From the NCBI RefSeq assembly GCF_021117295.1, contig NZ_CP088247.1, forward strand, positions 1,017,501-1,081,500: a stretch of DNA of 64,000 bases. Direction: 5' to 3'. The notes under the pieces were generated by a model that was given only the letters and a program-made list of their open reading frames with translations, made no database searches and was not told the DNA's origin. Position numbers and translations under genes: made by a program. Positions within the stretch are counted from its first letter, which is position 1. Each line of letters starts with the position of its first letter. Positions 36,658 to 49,234 of this stretch are shown piece after piece. The stretch is from Methylorubrum sp. B1-46. GTDB taxonomy: Bacteria > Pseudomonadota > Alphaproteobacteria > Rhizobiales > Beijerinckiaceae.

Positions 36658-37353
36658 ATGGCTTCCCGCCCCCTGTCGCTCTCCCTCGACCTCATCGCCC
36701 GTGCCCATCCCGACACCGTTCCCGACGATCCGAACGCGTTGACGCTGCTCCCGGACGACGACCTCGCGCCCGAACTCGAAGCGATGCTGGCGCGGCGGGC
36801 CTCGTCTGAGGGCGGACTTTGGGTGTTCGCCTACGGCTCGCTGCTGTGGAGCCCGGAATTCGCCTTTACCGAGCAGCGGCTCGGCCTCCTGCGGGGCTGG
36901 CACCGCCGCTTCTGCCTGCTGCAGCGGCGGTTTCGCGGCACGCCGGAGAAGCCGGGCTTCGTGCTCGGGCTCGACCGGGGTGGGACCTGCCGCGGCGTCG
37001 CCTTCCGCCTGGACGAGACCGATCCGCACGCGACCCTGATGCCGGTCTGGCGGCGGGAGATGAAGGGCAAGGGCTACGAGGGGCGCTGGGTCAAGGTAGA
37101 GACCGCGGCCGGGCCGGTCACGGCGCTGACCTTCATGGTGAACCGTAGAAGCGACCGCTACGCCGGGCGCCTCTCCGACGAAGAGATCGCGGACAGGATC
37201 GCGGCGGCTTGCGGACATCTGGGCCCGAGTGCCGAATATCTGTTCCGCACCGTGGAGGCTTGCGGCCGGCTCGGCATCCACGATCGGCACCTGTGGTCTC
37301 TCCAGGCGCTCGTGGCCGAGCGCCTGCGGGACGGGCGCACCGCCCGCGGGTAG
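36658..37353 (+). CDS. chaC: Glutathione-specific gamma-glutamylcyclotransferase, ChaC family
   Basis: Breaks glutathione to 5-oxoproline and Cys-Gly in the cytosol. The family binding loop is WVFAYGSLLWSP, and the catalytic Glu is expected in the region EKPGFVLGLDRGGTCRGVAF onward. CLLQRRFRGTPEKPGFVLGL and EMKGKGYEGRWVKVE match ChaC. With ATG 36658 the length is 231 residues, equal to E. coli ChaC; upstream ATGs at 36571 and 36640 extend into the repeat. No regulator is seen. Confidence 0.9.
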   Translation: MASRPLSLSLDLIARAHPDTVPDDPNALTLLPDDDLAPELEAMLARRASSEGGLWVFAYGSLLWSPEFAFTEQRLGLLRGWHRRFCLLQRRFRGTPEKPGFVLGLDRGGTCRGVAFRLDETDPHATLMPVWRREMKGKGYEGRWVKVETAAGPVTALTFMVNRRSDRYAGRLSDEEIADRIAAACGHLGPSAEYLFRTVEACGRLGIHDRHLWSLQALVAERLRDGRTARG

Positions 37354-37358
37354 GTCTC

Positions 37359-37450
37359 CGTCATCGCGAGGCGAGGCCGAAGCGATCCAGGGCGCCGCCC
37401 GATCCGGCACGGTCGCGTCCTGGACGGCTTCGCGCCGCTCGCCGTGACGG
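37359..37450 (+). repeat. Dispersed palindromic repeat, family A
   Basis: Left arm CCGTCATCGCGAGGCGAGGC with GAAGCGATCCAG; right arm CTGGACGGCTTCGC and GCCGTGACGG in inverted order. It lies between the convergent chaC and transglycosylase genes and may act as a transcription-end structure. Confidence 0.7.
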
Positions 37451-37459
37451 CGAGACGGA

Positions 37460-38245
37460 CTACTGCCCGTCGATCCGGGCGCCGAGGAGCGCGATGGCGC
37501 GCTGGTAGACGCCGGCCGCGTTCCAGCCCTGGATCGCGGCGAAGTTCGGCTCGCCGGGCTGGTAGCCCGCGCCGCGCTGCCAGCCGTGTCCCTTGAGAAA
37601 GTTCGCCGTGGAGTTCAGCGCGACCGGGGCGCTGTCGAGGCTGCCGCCGACGCCGTAGGTCAGGACGTTCTTCGGCAGGAACTGGGTGTGACCGACCTCG
37701 CCGTGGGCCGCGCCGCGGGTCGAGGGCGTCAGCACGCCGCTGTCGACGAGCTTAAGCGCGGCGTAGAGCTGATCGGTGAAGAAGGCCGAGCGGCGGCAAT
37801 CGTAGGCCAGTGTCGCGACCGCCGAGAGGGTGTTGACGTTGCCCTTCACAGCGCCGAAGCCGGTCTCCATGCCCCAGATCGCCAGGAGCGGGCCCGGCGG
37901 CACGCCGTAGCGCTGCTCGATCGAGGCGAAGAGCGCCGCGTTCTGCGCCTTCAGGGCGCGCCCGCGCGAGACGATGGTGTTGCCGCCGCGCTTGGCCAGG
38001 AACTGATCGAGCGAGAGCTTGAAGCTCTTCTGGCCGCGATCGGCCGAGATGGTGGCGGTGGAGTAGGAGGTGTTGGCGAGTGCTGCGAGCGCCGCCGGGC
38101 TCGCCCGGCCCTTGGCCTCGGCGATGAACTCGTCCTTCCAGGCCTCGAAGCCGGCGGCATTGTTGCCGCACTGCGCCGCCTGCGCCGTGCCGGCGAGCCC
38201 CATCAGGGCGGCCACCGCCACCATTCTCAAACCGTGTCCGGTCAT
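37460..38245 (-). CDS. Lytic murein transglycosylase, MltB type
   Basis: Cleaves peptidoglycan glycan strands in the periplasm with formation of 1,6-anhydro ends. It is 261 residues from ATG 38245, chosen because GGAG lies 7 nt upstream. The signal peptide is LRMVAVAALMGLAGTAQA with an AQA cleavage site and no lipobox. The catalytic Glu is in IWGMETGFG and the downstream motif is GEVGHTQFLPKNVLTYG. Family members often have a C-terminal peptidoglycan-binding domain; it is absent here. Confidence 0.88.
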   Translation of the reverse strand: MTGHGLRMVAVAALMGLAGTAQAAQCGNNAAGFEAWKDEFIAEAKGRASPAALAALANTSYSTATISADRGQKSFKLSLDQFLAKRGGNTIVSRGRALKAQNAALFASIEQRYGVPPGPLLAIWGMETGFGAVKGNVNTLSAVATLAYDCRRSAFFTDQLYAALKLVDSGVLTPSTRGAAHGEVGHTQFLPKNVLTYGVGGSLDSAPVALNSTANFLKGHGWQRGAGYQPGEPNFAAIQGWNAAGVYQRAIALLGARIDGQ

Positions 38246-38483
38246 CCCACACTCCATCAGGCAGCGGCCTGCTCGGCGCCGCGGCAATCGCAGGGCTTCA
38301 GCCGCTCCGCGGAGCCGAGCGCGTTCCACTCAGGGGAATGCACGCCCGGTCTCCGACTTGGCCGAACCATACCTTGGCAGAATCACCGAGCTGTGGCGGC
38401 GGTGAGGCACGAAGGGAAGTGTCACACCCCTATTTGGCGGACGAGATCGGTTTGGTTACCGGAGTGTTGGGCCGGCCGCGGCC

Positions 38484-42005
<3,522 letters not shown>

Positions 42006-42209
42006 CGGGATCTTTTTGCTCGGCCTCACGGGGCCGGCCAGGATCCCGATTCAGGGTCACGGAGTCGATGCGCTTCGGTGCATGGGCCACGGATATCCAC
42101 CGCCCGTGCCCCGGCCGCATCAGCTCGGGCGGTCGATTTCCCGCTTTCGGCCAACAGGCTCCGCTTTCCTGTGCATCGCCCGCCGCCGCCGGGAACGAAA
42201 CAGGATCGC

Positions 42210-42314
42210 TTAACGGATCGGCGCCAAAGCTACCGCCCAGAGCGCAACGGCACCGAAGAGCAGGCCGAAGGCGGTGAACTCGACGACGCTGGTGAGGAAC
42301 ACGCGCTTGGTCAT
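42210..42314 (-). CDS. 34-residue membrane peptide upstream of dnaE
   Basis: A frame too short for routine gene calling: it begins MTKRVFLTSVVEF and continues as one hydrophobic helix (FGLLFGAVALWAVALAPI) to TAA. GGGAG lies 9 nt upstream of the ATG. The charge pattern (basic start, one helix) fits a small inner-membrane protein. Function and conservation are unknown; it may be a conserved small protein or chance. Confidence 0.5.
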   Translation of the reverse strand: MTKRVFLTSVVEFTAFGLLFGAVALWAVALAPIR

Positions 42315-42677
42315 GGCTTCCACTCCCTGTTGATGGAGTGATTTTTGTTCCTGTTTTGTTCTGTGTAAAGCCTGGGGACGCGGCAACTCAGCGGAAGGGT
42401 GAACGATGTGTTGCTAGGGCCACAAGCGACGCATGAGGGCGCGAGCGCCGGATGAGTCCGGGTGCGCTCTGGGTCCAGTCCAGGTGCGTAGGACGAGGCG
42501 CCGCCTTTTCTCCGTCATCGCGAGCGCCAGCGAAGCGATCCAGCCGCGTGACCGTTCCGGACGGAGCGTGATCTGAATCGCTTCGGCTCCGCCTCGCAAA
42601 TGCAGCGGAGCGGATCGACCGGCAGCCCGCATCGGCCGGGGGTACGAGGTTGAAGCGGGCGTTTCCGAGCGTCGCCC
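42315..42677. other. Intergenic region between lolD and the small peptide gene
   Basis: 363 bp without a recognisable gene. The part next to the small peptide is AT-richer (TTTTTGTTCCTGTTTTGTTC near 42341) and probably holds its promoter; the central part is a family A repeat. Confidence 0.4.
42512..42603 (+). repeat. Dispersed palindromic repeat, family A
   Basis: CCGTCATCGCGAGCGCCAGC, then GAAGCGATCCAG; inverted partner GAATCGCTTCGGCTCCGCCT with CGCAAATG at the right end. It matches the elements at 37359 and 47430. Confidence 0.7.
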
Positions 42678-43388
42678 CTAGCCCACCTGCTCGATCATGC
42701 CGTCGCGGATCGTCACCCGCCGGTCCATGCGGGCGGCGAGCTCCATGTTGTGGGTCGCGATCAGCGCCGCGAGACCGGAGGCGCGCACGAGCTGGAGCAG
42801 GATGCTGAACACCCGGCCCGAGGTCTGCGGATCGAGATTACCGGTCGGCTCGTCGGCCAGCAGCAGGCGGGGGCCGTTGGCGACGGCGCGGGCGATGGCG
42901 ACGCGCTGCTGCTCGCCGCCCGAGAGTTCGGCCGGGCGGTGCGGCAGGCGGTCCTTGAGGCCGAGGAAGCTCAGCAGTTCGGCGGCGCGGGCCTCCGCTT
43001 CCTTGCGGGCGAGCCCGCGGATGAGTTGGGGCAGCACCACGTTCTCCAGCGCCGAGAACTCCGGCAGCAGGTGGTGGAACTGGTAGACGAAGCCCATCTC
43101 CTCGCGCCGCAGGCGGGTGCGCTCGCCATCCGACATGCCGGCCGTCGGCTGGCCGCCGATATAGACCTCGCCGCCGTCCGGCCGCTCCAAGAGGCCGGCA
43201 ATGTGGAGCAGGGTCGACTTGCCGGCCCCCGAGGGCGCCACCAGGGCGACCAGTTCGCCGGGCCAGATCGCGAGATCGGTGCCGCGCAGAATCTCGAGCG
43301 CGCCCTCCCCCTGCTGATAGCGGCGTTGGACGCCCGCGAAGAACAGGGCCGGCACGGGCTGGGCGCCGCCGGCATTCGTCTGAGCCAT
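42678..43388 (-). CDS. lolD: Lipoprotein-releasing ABC transporter ATPase LolD
   Basis: ATPase of the LolCDE system that frees outer-membrane lipoproteins from the inner membrane. It is 236 residues with Walker A in [18 protein letters not shown], the signature [14 protein letters not shown], Walker [13 protein letters not shown] and the switch His in [28 protein letters not shown] is typical of LolD. Start ATG 43388 follows lolC by 14 bp, so the two are one unit. Confidence 0.95.
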   Translation of the reverse strand: MAQTNAGGAQPVPALFFAGVQRRYQQGEGALEILRGTDLAIWPGELVALVAPSGAGKSTLLHIAGLLERPDGGEVYIGGQPTAGMSDGERTRLRREEMGFVYQFHHLLPEFSALENVVLPQLIRGLARKEAEARAAELLSFLGLKDRLPHRPAELSGGEQQRVAIARAVANGPRLLLADEPTGNLDPQTSGRVFSILLQLVRASGLAALIATHNMELAARMDRRVTIRDGMIEQVG

Positions 43389-43402
43389 ATCGGGGCGTTC
43401 CG

Positions 43403-44722
43403 TCAGCCGTAGCGCAGGGCCTGCACCGGATCGAGCCGGGCGGCGCGCCAGGAGGGATAAAGTGTCGCCACCAGGGATAGCAGCACCGAGGTGACCACGA
43501 TGATGACGACCTCGTTCGTGTTCATCTCCGCCGGAATCTCGGCGAGGAAGCGCACGGTCGGGTCCCAGGCGGTGGGAAACAGGGTGCGCTGGATCGGCTT
43601 GATGTTGAGGGTGAACAGCACCCCGCCGATGAGGCCGATCGCCGTGCCGACGAGGCCGATCAGCGCTCCGTTGATGAGAAAGACCCGCATGATCGTGCCC
43701 GGCGTCGCCCCCATCGTGCGCAGGATCGCGATGTCCGAGGACTTGTCGCGCACGAGCAGGATGAGCCCCGAGATGATGTTGAGGGTCGCCACGATGACGA
43801 TGAGGTTGAGGATCAGGAACATCACATTCCGCTCCACCTCCAGGGCCCCGAAGAAGGTGCGGTTGGTCTGGCGCCAGTCGGTCAGTAGAATCGGCCGCTC
43901 GGCCGCCATCTCCAGGGGCTCGCGCATCTCGCCGACCGCGTCGGCGTTGTCGATGTAGATCTCGATGACGCTGACGTCGCCGTCGCGGTTGAAGAAGGCC
44001 TGCGCCTCGGCGAGCGGCATGAAGGCCATGGTGGTGTCGAAATCGGTCACACCGATCTCGAAGATCGCCTTGACGGTGTAGGCCTTGGTGCGGGGCGCGG
44101 TGCCGAAGGGCGTGCTCGCCCCCTTCGGCGTCGAGAGGGTGACCTGATCGCCCGCCTGGAGGCCGAGGGAATCGGCGAGCCTTTTGCCGAGTGCGACCCC
44201 TTCGCCGGTGTCGAAGCCCTCCAGCGTGCCGCTCTTGATCGCGCCGGAGACCGCCGGGATCTTCGGCAGGTCGGCTTCCCGCACGCCGCGCACGAGCACG
44301 CCGGATCCGCCATAGGGCGAGGAGGCGAAGGCCTGCCCCTGCACCATCGGCACCACGGCGCGCACGCCCGCGACCTTCTCCAGCCGGTCGGAGAGATCGA
44401 CGTAATCGGTGAAGAGGCGGTCGATCGGCGCGGCGAAGACGTGGCCGTTCAGCCCGATGATCTTGGAGCGCAGTTCCGAGCGGAAGCCGTTCATCACCGA
44501 GAGCACGATGATGAGGGTGGCGACCCCGACCGCGATGCCGAGCACCGAGAACAGAGCCACCACCGAGACGCCGCCGCCCCGGCGCCGCGCCCGCAGGTAG
44601 CGGCCGGCGATGATCCACTCGAACCCGGCGAAGGGCGGCGTGGAGGCGCTCGCGCGGGCGTTCTTCAGCCGTGCCAAGACGCCCTTCAAGGAGACGCCAG
44701 CCTTACCCAACGCGAGCGCCAT
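43403..44722 (-). CDS. lolC: Lipoprotein-releasing system permease LolC/LolE
   Basis: Inner-membrane FtsX-like permease of 439 residues. One N-terminal helix ([20 protein letters not shown], about 50-69), a large periplasmic domain, and three C-terminal helices. [19 protein letters not shown] and [12 protein letters not shown] are LolC/E features. Only one permease gene is present, as in many alphaproteobacteria that use a LolF-type homodimer, so LolC and LolE are not distinguished. It lies 13 bp after proS. Confidence 0.93.
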   Translation of the reverse strand: MALALGKAGVSLKGVLARLKNARASASTPPFAGFEWIIAGRYLRARRRGGGVSVVALFSVLGIAVGVATLIIVLSVMNGFRSELRSKIIGLNGHVFAAPIDRLFTDYVDLSDRLEKVAGVRAVVPMVQGQAFASSPYGGSGVLVRGVREADLPKIPAVSGAIKSGTLEGFDTGEGVALGKRLADSLGLQAGDQVTLSTPKGASTPFGTAPRTKAYTVKAIFEIGVTDFDTTMAFMPLAEAQAFFNRDGDVSVIEIYIDNADAVGEMREPLEMAAERPILLTDWRQTNRTFFGALEVERNVMFLILNLIVIVATLNIISGLILLVRDKSSDIAILRTMGATPGTIMRVFLINGALIGLVGTAIGLIGGVLFTLNIKPIQRTLFPTAWDPTVRFLAEIPAEMNTNEVVIIVVTSVLLSLVATLYPSWRAARLDPVQALRYG

Positions 44723-44734
44723 CGCGGCCGGTCC

Positions 44735-46060
44735 TCAGACGCGACGGATGCGAGCGGGAAGATCGACGGGATCGAGGGTCTCGCGCTCCCCGCTGGCGCG
44801 GCGCTTCAGCTCGATCTTGCCCTCGGCCAGCCCCTTCGGGCCGACGATCACCTGCCAGGGCAGGCCGATGAGATCCGCGGTGGCGAACTTGGCGCCCGGC
44901 CGCTCGTCACGGTCGTCGTAGAGCACGGAGAGGCCGGCCGTCTCCAGCGCCACCTGGATCTCGGCGCAGGCCCCGTCGCAGGCGGCATCGCCGACCTTGA
45001 GGTTGATCAGCGCCACGTCGAAGGGGGCGATGGCGTCCGGCCAGATGATGCCGGCCTCGTCGTGGCTCGCCTCGATGGTGGCCGCAACGAGCCGGCTCGG
45101 GCCGATGCCGTAGGAGCCCATATGGACCGGCCGCTCCTGGCCGTCGGGACCGGTGACGACCGCCTTCATCGGCGTCGAGTACTTGGTGCCGAAATAGAAG
45201 ATGTGGCCGACCTCGATGCCGCGGGCGGAGAGGCGCGCGGTCTCCGGCACCTCGGCGAAGACCGCCTCGTCGTGCATCTCGTCGGTGGCGGCGTAGTGCG
45301 AGGTCCAGGCATCGACCACGCCCTGCAAGCCCGCCACGTCGTCGAAATCGACGGACGGCGGCGGCACCGGCATGTCGAGATAGGCGCGGTCGCAGAAGAC
45401 CTCGCTCTCACCGGTCTTGGCCAGGATGATGAACTCGTGGCTGAGATCGCCGCCGATGGGGCCCGTGTCGGCGCGCATCGGAATGGCTCGAAGGCCGAGC
45501 CTCTCGAAGGTGCGGAGATAGGAGACGAAGACCTTGTTGTAGGAGTGGCGCGCGGCGGCCTGATCGAGGTCGAAGGAGTAGCCGTCCTTCATCAGGAACT
45601 CGCGCGAGCGCATGGTGCCGAAGCGCGGGCGCACCTCGTCGCGGAACTTCCACGAGATCTGATAGAGGTTCTTGGGCAGATCCTTGTAGGAGCGCGCGCT
45701 GGCGCGAAAGATCTCGGTGACAACCTCCTCTGCCGTCGGCCCGTAGAGCAACTCGCGCTCGTGCCGGTCCTTCAGGCGCAGCATCTCCTTGCCGTAGGCC
45801 TCGTAGCGGCCGGATTCCCGCCAGAGATCGGCGGCCTGGATCGTCGGCATCAGGATCTCGATGGCGCCCGCGCGGTCCTGCTCGGCGCGGATCACGTCGC
45901 AGACCTTGTTGAGGACGCGCAGACCCAGCGGCAGCCAAGCGTAGATGCCGGCGGCCTCCTGGCGGATCATGCCGGCGCGCAGCATCAGGCGGTGCGAGAC
46001 GATCTCCGCTTCCTTGGGCGTCTCGCGCAGGATCGGCAGGAAGTAGCGGGAGAGACGCAT
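44735..46060 (-). CDS. proS: Prolyl-tRNA synthetase, short bacterial type
   Basis: Class II synthetase of 441 residues from ATG 46060 ([20 protein letters not shown]). Class II motifs: [15 protein letters not shown] (motif 1 region), [23 protein letters not shown] (motif 2, two overlapping pieces) and [13 protein letters not shown] (motif 3). The anticodon-binding domain is at the C-terminus. The insertion editing domain of E. coli ProS is missing, as is normal in alphaproteobacteria. A longer in-frame start at 46441 adds non-family sequence. Confidence 0.96.
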   Translation of the reverse strand: MRLSRYFLPILRETPKEAEIVSHRLMLRAGMIRQEAAGIYAWLPLGLRVLNKVCDVIRAEQDRAGAIEILMPTIQAADLWRESGRYEAYGKEMLRLKDRHERELLYGPTAEEVVTEIFRASARSYKDLPKNLYQISWKFRDEVRPRFGTMRSREFLMKDGYSFDLDQAAARHSYNKVFVSYLRTFERLGLRAIPMRADTGPIGGDLSHEFIILAKTGESEVFCDRAYLDMPVPPPSVDFDDVAGLQGVVDAWTSHYAATDEMHDEAVFAEVPETARLSARGIEVGHIFYFGTKYSTPMKAVVTGPDGQERPVHMGSYGIGPSRLVAATIEASHDEAGIIWPDAIAPFDVALINLKVGDAACDGACAEIQVALETAGLSVLYDDRDERPGAKFATADLIGLPWQVIVGPKGLAEGKIELKRRASGERETLDPVDLPARIRRV

Positions 46061-46233
46061 CGTTCGACCTTGGAAGCGGGCAGGCGCAGCCGGAGAGGAG
46101 CTAGGCCAGCATGCGAGGGCACACAACACATTGCCCCCGCAAAACACAAGCGCCCTGCGAACACAGGATCGGACGGCAATGAGGCGGAAGGAAGCCGGCG
46201 AAGCGCCGGTGGGCCGCCGCGTCGACCAGCTGA

Positions 46234-46282
46234 AGAGACGGTTTGCCGCGCCCCTTGCAAAAAAGCGCTGCGAACCGTCTCT
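46234..46282. other. Long stem-loop in the proS upstream region
   Basis: AGAGACGGTT (46234-46243) pairs perfectly with AACCGTCTCT (46273-46282); the next eight positions pair with one mismatch and one wobble, around a 13-nt loop. Confidence 0.5.
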
Positions 46283-46439
46283 CCCCTGATGACACCGGGA
46301 AATCTTCTTCCTATAAGCAGCGCCGTGATGGTCGCAGTCCACGAGGCAGCGCACGGTCCGGGTCTTGGGAGGAACAATCAGCCAACGCGCCGCAAGCAAT
46401 GCGCGATATAATCTAGGCTGAAAAATACTTCGGTTTTCC

Positions 46440-46472
46440 AAAGCAAGGCCTCGTGCCTTGCTTTTTGTTTTT
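46440..46472 (+). terminator. Intrinsic terminator, + strand
   Basis: AAAGCAAGGC pairs perfectly with GCCTTGCTTT across the loop CTCGT and is followed by a T-rich run (TTTGTTTTT). It is the best intrinsic terminator in the window. Its orientation does not serve the annotated genes on either side, which are both on the - strand. Confidence 0.75.
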
Positions 46473-46535
46473 GGACTGTGGCTCTTCTCGTGCCTTGCGG
46501 GATCCTCGGCCTGCGGCGTCCGTCGCCTTTCGCGA

Positions 46536-46874
46536 CTACAGGCGGGCGAGCGGGAAGATCAGCAGCGCGACGAAGAAGGCGAACGCGGCCAGTACGGTCG
46601 TCAGCAGCGCTTTCTCGCGCAGGCGCGGGCTCGCGGGCGCCCCCGGATCCTGGCCCGGCACCAGCCGGTGCGGATCGGCCTCGGCGGCATTGCCCAGCGG
46701 CAGGATCGCGAACAGGAAGGTCCACCACAGGACGAAGTAGAGCGCCAGCGCGCCGAACACCGTCAGCTCGAACCCCTTCACGGCCACCGTCGCGAACAGC
46801 GCGACCAGCACCGCCACCGTCAGGAGAGTCAGCGGCGTCGAGGCGGTGACGGTGCGAAGAGGCGAACGGGTCAT
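46536..46874 (-). CDS. DUF1467-family membrane protein
   Basis: A 112-residue protein with two hydrophobic segments: [20 protein letters not shown] region and [20 protein letters not shown]. Between them is the DUF1467 loop ([20 protein letters not shown] and PRLREKAL). ATG 46874 is used; TTG 46883 would add three residues. The position between mce and proS is conserved in Rhizobiales. The function is unknown. Confidence 0.82.
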   Translation of the reverse strand: MTRSPLRTVTASTPLTLLTVAVLVALFATVAVKGFELTVFGALALYFVLWWTFLFAILPLGNAAEADPHRLVPGQDPGAPASPRLREKALLTTVLAAFAFFVALLIFPLARL

Positions 46875-46937
46875 CGTTTTCAAACAATCATGCAGCGGCC
46901 GGGCCGGGGCCCGACCGATCTCCTCACTCTTGTTCTT

Positions 46938-46980
46938 GCATCGTCCAGAAAGCCGGGGACCACCTTTCGGGACGATGCTC
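46938..46980. repeat. Dispersed hairpin repeat, family B, copy 2
   Basis: GCATCGTCCAGAAAGCCGGG to TTTCGGGACGATGCTC: the ends GCATCGTC and GACGATGC are exact inverted repeats. It lies between DUF1467 and mce. Confidence 0.65.
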
Positions 46981-46999
46981 TCGAACCGGAGGCGGTCGC

Positions 47000-47404
47000 T
47001 CAGACCTGCTCCAGTTCCACCAGCGTGCCCAGGAAATCCTTGGGGTGGAGGAAGATCACCGGCTTGCCGTGGGCGCCGATCTTCGGCTCGCCGGTGCCGA
47101 GCACGCGGGCGCCAGCCGCCTTCATCTGGTCGCGGGCCGCGATGATGTCCTCGACCTCGTAGCAGACGTGGTGGATGCCGCCGGCCGGGTTCTTGTCGAC
47201 GAAGCCTTGGATCGTCGAGTTCTCTCCGAGCGGCGACATCAGCTCGACCTTGCTGTTGGGCAGTTCCACGAACACCACCGTCACGCCGTGCTCGGGCTGC
47301 GGCAGGGGCTCGGTGACCTTGGCGCCGAGCGTGTCGCGGTAGACTGCGGTCGCCGCGTCGAGATCCTTCACCGCGATGGCGACGTGATTGAGCCGTCCGA
47401 TCAT
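47000..47404 (-). CDS. mce: Methylmalonyl-CoA/ethylmalonyl-CoA epimerase
   Basis: A 134-residue glyoxalase-fold (VOC) protein. Metal-binding residues are in LNHVAIAVKDLDAA (His), GIHHVCYEVEDI (His) and LVELEQV (Glu at the end). It interconverts the epimers of methylmalonyl-CoA, and in methylotrophs also ethylmalonyl-CoA, in the ethylmalonyl-CoA pathway for glyoxylate. ATG 47404 (MIGRLNHVAIAV) has AGGA 4-7 nt upstream. It is unlinked to the mutase genes here but requires the B12 made by the cob genes indirectly. Confidence 0.93.
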   Translation of the reverse strand: MIGRLNHVAIAVKDLDAATAVYRDTLGAKVTEPLPQPEHGVTVVFVELPNSKVELMSPLGENSTIQGFVDKNPAGGIHHVCYEVEDIIAARDQMKAAGARVLGTGEPKIGAHGKPVIFLHPKDFLGTLVELEQV

Positions 47405-47429
47405 CTTTTCCTGCCTCCCAACCCTGATC

Positions 47430-47521
47430 CCGTCATTGCGCGCGGCAGCGAAACAATCCAGCGGCGCGACATCGGGGAATGATGCGGATCGCTGGATTGC
47501 TTCGGCTTCGCCTCGCACTGA
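47430..47521 (+). repeat. Dispersed palindromic repeat, family A
   Basis: Left arm CCGTCATTGCGCGCGGCAGC with GAAACAATCCAG; right arm GCTGGATTGCTTCGGCTTCG and CCTCGCACTGAC in inverted order. It is the clearest full-length copy (92 bp), between mce and rnj. Confidence 0.75.
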
Positions 47522-47541
47522 CCGGGCGTGTCTTTAGACTA

Positions 47542-49215
47542 TCACACCTCCACCACCTGCACGTGGCAGGCGGGCTTCTTGCCCCAGGCCTCGTTGACGG
47601 CGGAGCGCACGGCGCGGTCGACCGCGATCTCCACGGCCTCCGAGTCCTTCATCTTGCCGCGCGACAGGCCATTGATCGTTCGGTTGACCGTATCGACCAC
47701 GGTGTCGAGCAGCGGCTCGCCGCTCCGGCCGCGATTGGGCAGGCCCATGATGTCCACCGCCGGATCGCCGGCCATCTCGCCGCGCTCGTCGATGGCGAGC
47801 GCCACCGAGACGATGCCGGTCTGCGAGAGCTTACGCCGCTCGGGGATCGCCCGGTCCTTGGAGTCGATCAGGACATTGCCGTCCTTATAGAGCCGCCCAG
47901 CGCGGACGTGCTCGACCACCTCGGGCGTGCCCGGCGCGAGACGGACCACCGCGCCGTTGCGGGCCTTGATCACCGACTCGACGCCCTGCGAACGGGCGAA
48001 ACGCGCGTGCTCGTCGAGATGCAGCGCCTCGCCGTGAACCGGCACGACCGCCTTCGGCCGGGTCCAGGAATACATCGCCACCATCTCCTCGCGGCGGGGA
48101 TGGCCGGAGACGTGGACGAGTTCGGTGCGGTCGGTGATGACCTCGATGCCGTCCTCGATCAGGTCGTTGATGATGGCGCCGACATCGCGCTCGTTGCCGG
48201 GAATGGCGCGCGAGGAGAAGATCACCCGGTCGCCGGCCGTCAGCGAGATCGCCGGATGGTCGTGGCGCGACACCCGCGACATGGCCGCCCGCGGCTCGCC
48301 CTGCGAGCCGGTGAGCAGGCAGACCACCTTGTCGCGTGGGATGTGCGAGAAGGAATCCGCCGAGAGGAAGTCCGGCAATCCGTCGAGGTAGCCGCATTCG
48401 CGGGCGACATCGATGACCCGGTCCATGGCGCGCCCGACGGCGATGACCTGACGCCCGCAGGCCTGGGCGGCTTCCGCCACGGCACGGATGCGCGCGACGT
48501 TAGAGGCGAAGGTCGTCACCGCCACACGATGCGGCGCGTTCTCGATCAGCTTGCGCAGAGTCGCGGAGACCTCGGACTCGCTCGGCGAGCGGCCCTCGCG
48601 CAGGACGTTGGTGGAATCGCAGACCAGCGCCAGGATGCCTTCGTCGCCGAGCCTGGTGAAGGCTTCCGGCGAGGTCGTGTCGCCGGCCACCGGCGTGTCG
48701 TCGAGCTTCCAGTCGCCGGTATGGAGCACGAGGCCGTGCTCGGTGCGGATCGCCACCGCATTCGACTCGGGAATCGAGTGGGCCACCGGCACGAATTCGA
48801 TCTCGAACGGACCGACGGTGACACGCCGACCCGGCTTGATCTCGCGCAGATCGACCTTCGGCGCGCCGGGCTCGGAGAGACGACGTGTCTCCAGAAGCTG
48901 CTTGGCGAAGCGCGTGGCGTAGACCGGCGCCTTAATGCGCGGCCACAGCTCCGAGATGGCGCCGATATGGTCCTCGTGCGCGTGGGTGATGAAGATGCCG
49001 AGGAGGTCCTTCTTGCGCTCCTCGATGAAGGTGAGGTCGGGGAACATCAGGTCGACACCCGGCAGCCCTTCCTCGCCGGCAAAGCCCATCCCGCAATCGA
49101 CCATGATCCATTTGCGCTGCTTCTCGGGTCCGATCCCGTAGAGGCCTGCATTCATGCCGATCTCGCCCACGCCGCCGAGCGGCACGAAGACGAGTTCGTC
49201 CTGCCGTGTCGTCAT
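47542..49215 (-). CDS. rnj: Ribonuclease J
   Basis: Metallo-beta-lactamase/beta-CASP ribonuclease of 557 residues with endo- and 5'-exonuclease activity in RNA maturation and decay. Zinc motif FITHAHEDHIGAI, then VPVAHSIPESNAVAI and HTGDWKLDDTP, the beta-CASP motifs CLLTGSQGEP and HVSGHPRREEM. ATG 49215 gives MTTRQDELVFVPLGGVGEIG, the usual start. It follows birA by 19 bp, and this birA-rnj order is typical of Rhizobiales. Confidence 0.96.
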   Translation of the reverse strand: MTTRQDELVFVPLGGVGEIGMNAGLYGIGPEKQRKWIMVDCGMGFAGEEGLPGVDLMFPDLTFIEERKKDLLGIFITHAHEDHIGAISELWPRIKAPVYATRFAKQLLETRRLSEPGAPKVDLREIKPGRRVTVGPFEIEFVPVAHSIPESNAVAIRTEHGLVLHTGDWKLDDTPVAGDTTSPEAFTRLGDEGILALVCDSTNVLREGRSPSESEVSATLRKLIENAPHRVAVTTFASNVARIRAVAEAAQACGRQVIAVGRAMDRVIDVARECGYLDGLPDFLSADSFSHIPRDKVVCLLTGSQGEPRAAMSRVSRHDHPAISLTAGDRVIFSSRAIPGNERDVGAIINDLIEDGIEVITDRTELVHVSGHPRREEMVAMYSWTRPKAVVPVHGEALHLDEHARFARSQGVESVIKARNGAVVRLAPGTPEVVEHVRAGRLYKDGNVLIDSKDRAIPERRKLSQTGIVSVALAIDERGEMAGDPAVDIMGLPNRGRSGEPLLDTVVDTVNRTINGLSRGKMKDSEAVEIAVDRAVRSAVNEAWGKKPACHVQVVEV

Positions 49216-49234
49216 CTTGTCCGTCTATCCAGTC

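Larger units (their letters stand above)
46061..46535. other. 475-bp region between proS and the DUF1467 gene
   Basis: No gene is recognised. It contains the hairpin at 46234-46282, a TATAAT at 46407-46412 on the + strand, and a terminator at 46440-46472 on the + strand. Together these could mark a small RNA, see findings; otherwise it is the proS leader and promoter. Confidence 0.4.

Noticed and set aside
38330..38483. Small gene between the transglycosylase and dnaE
   Set aside because: The 238-bp gap has no frame with a ribosome binding site or recognisable sequence.
46061..46441. N-terminal extension of proS to 46441
   Set aside because: The added 127 residues are not family-like, and ATG 46060 starts at the normal ProS N-terminus. 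Shorter frames in the same stretch also lack support.
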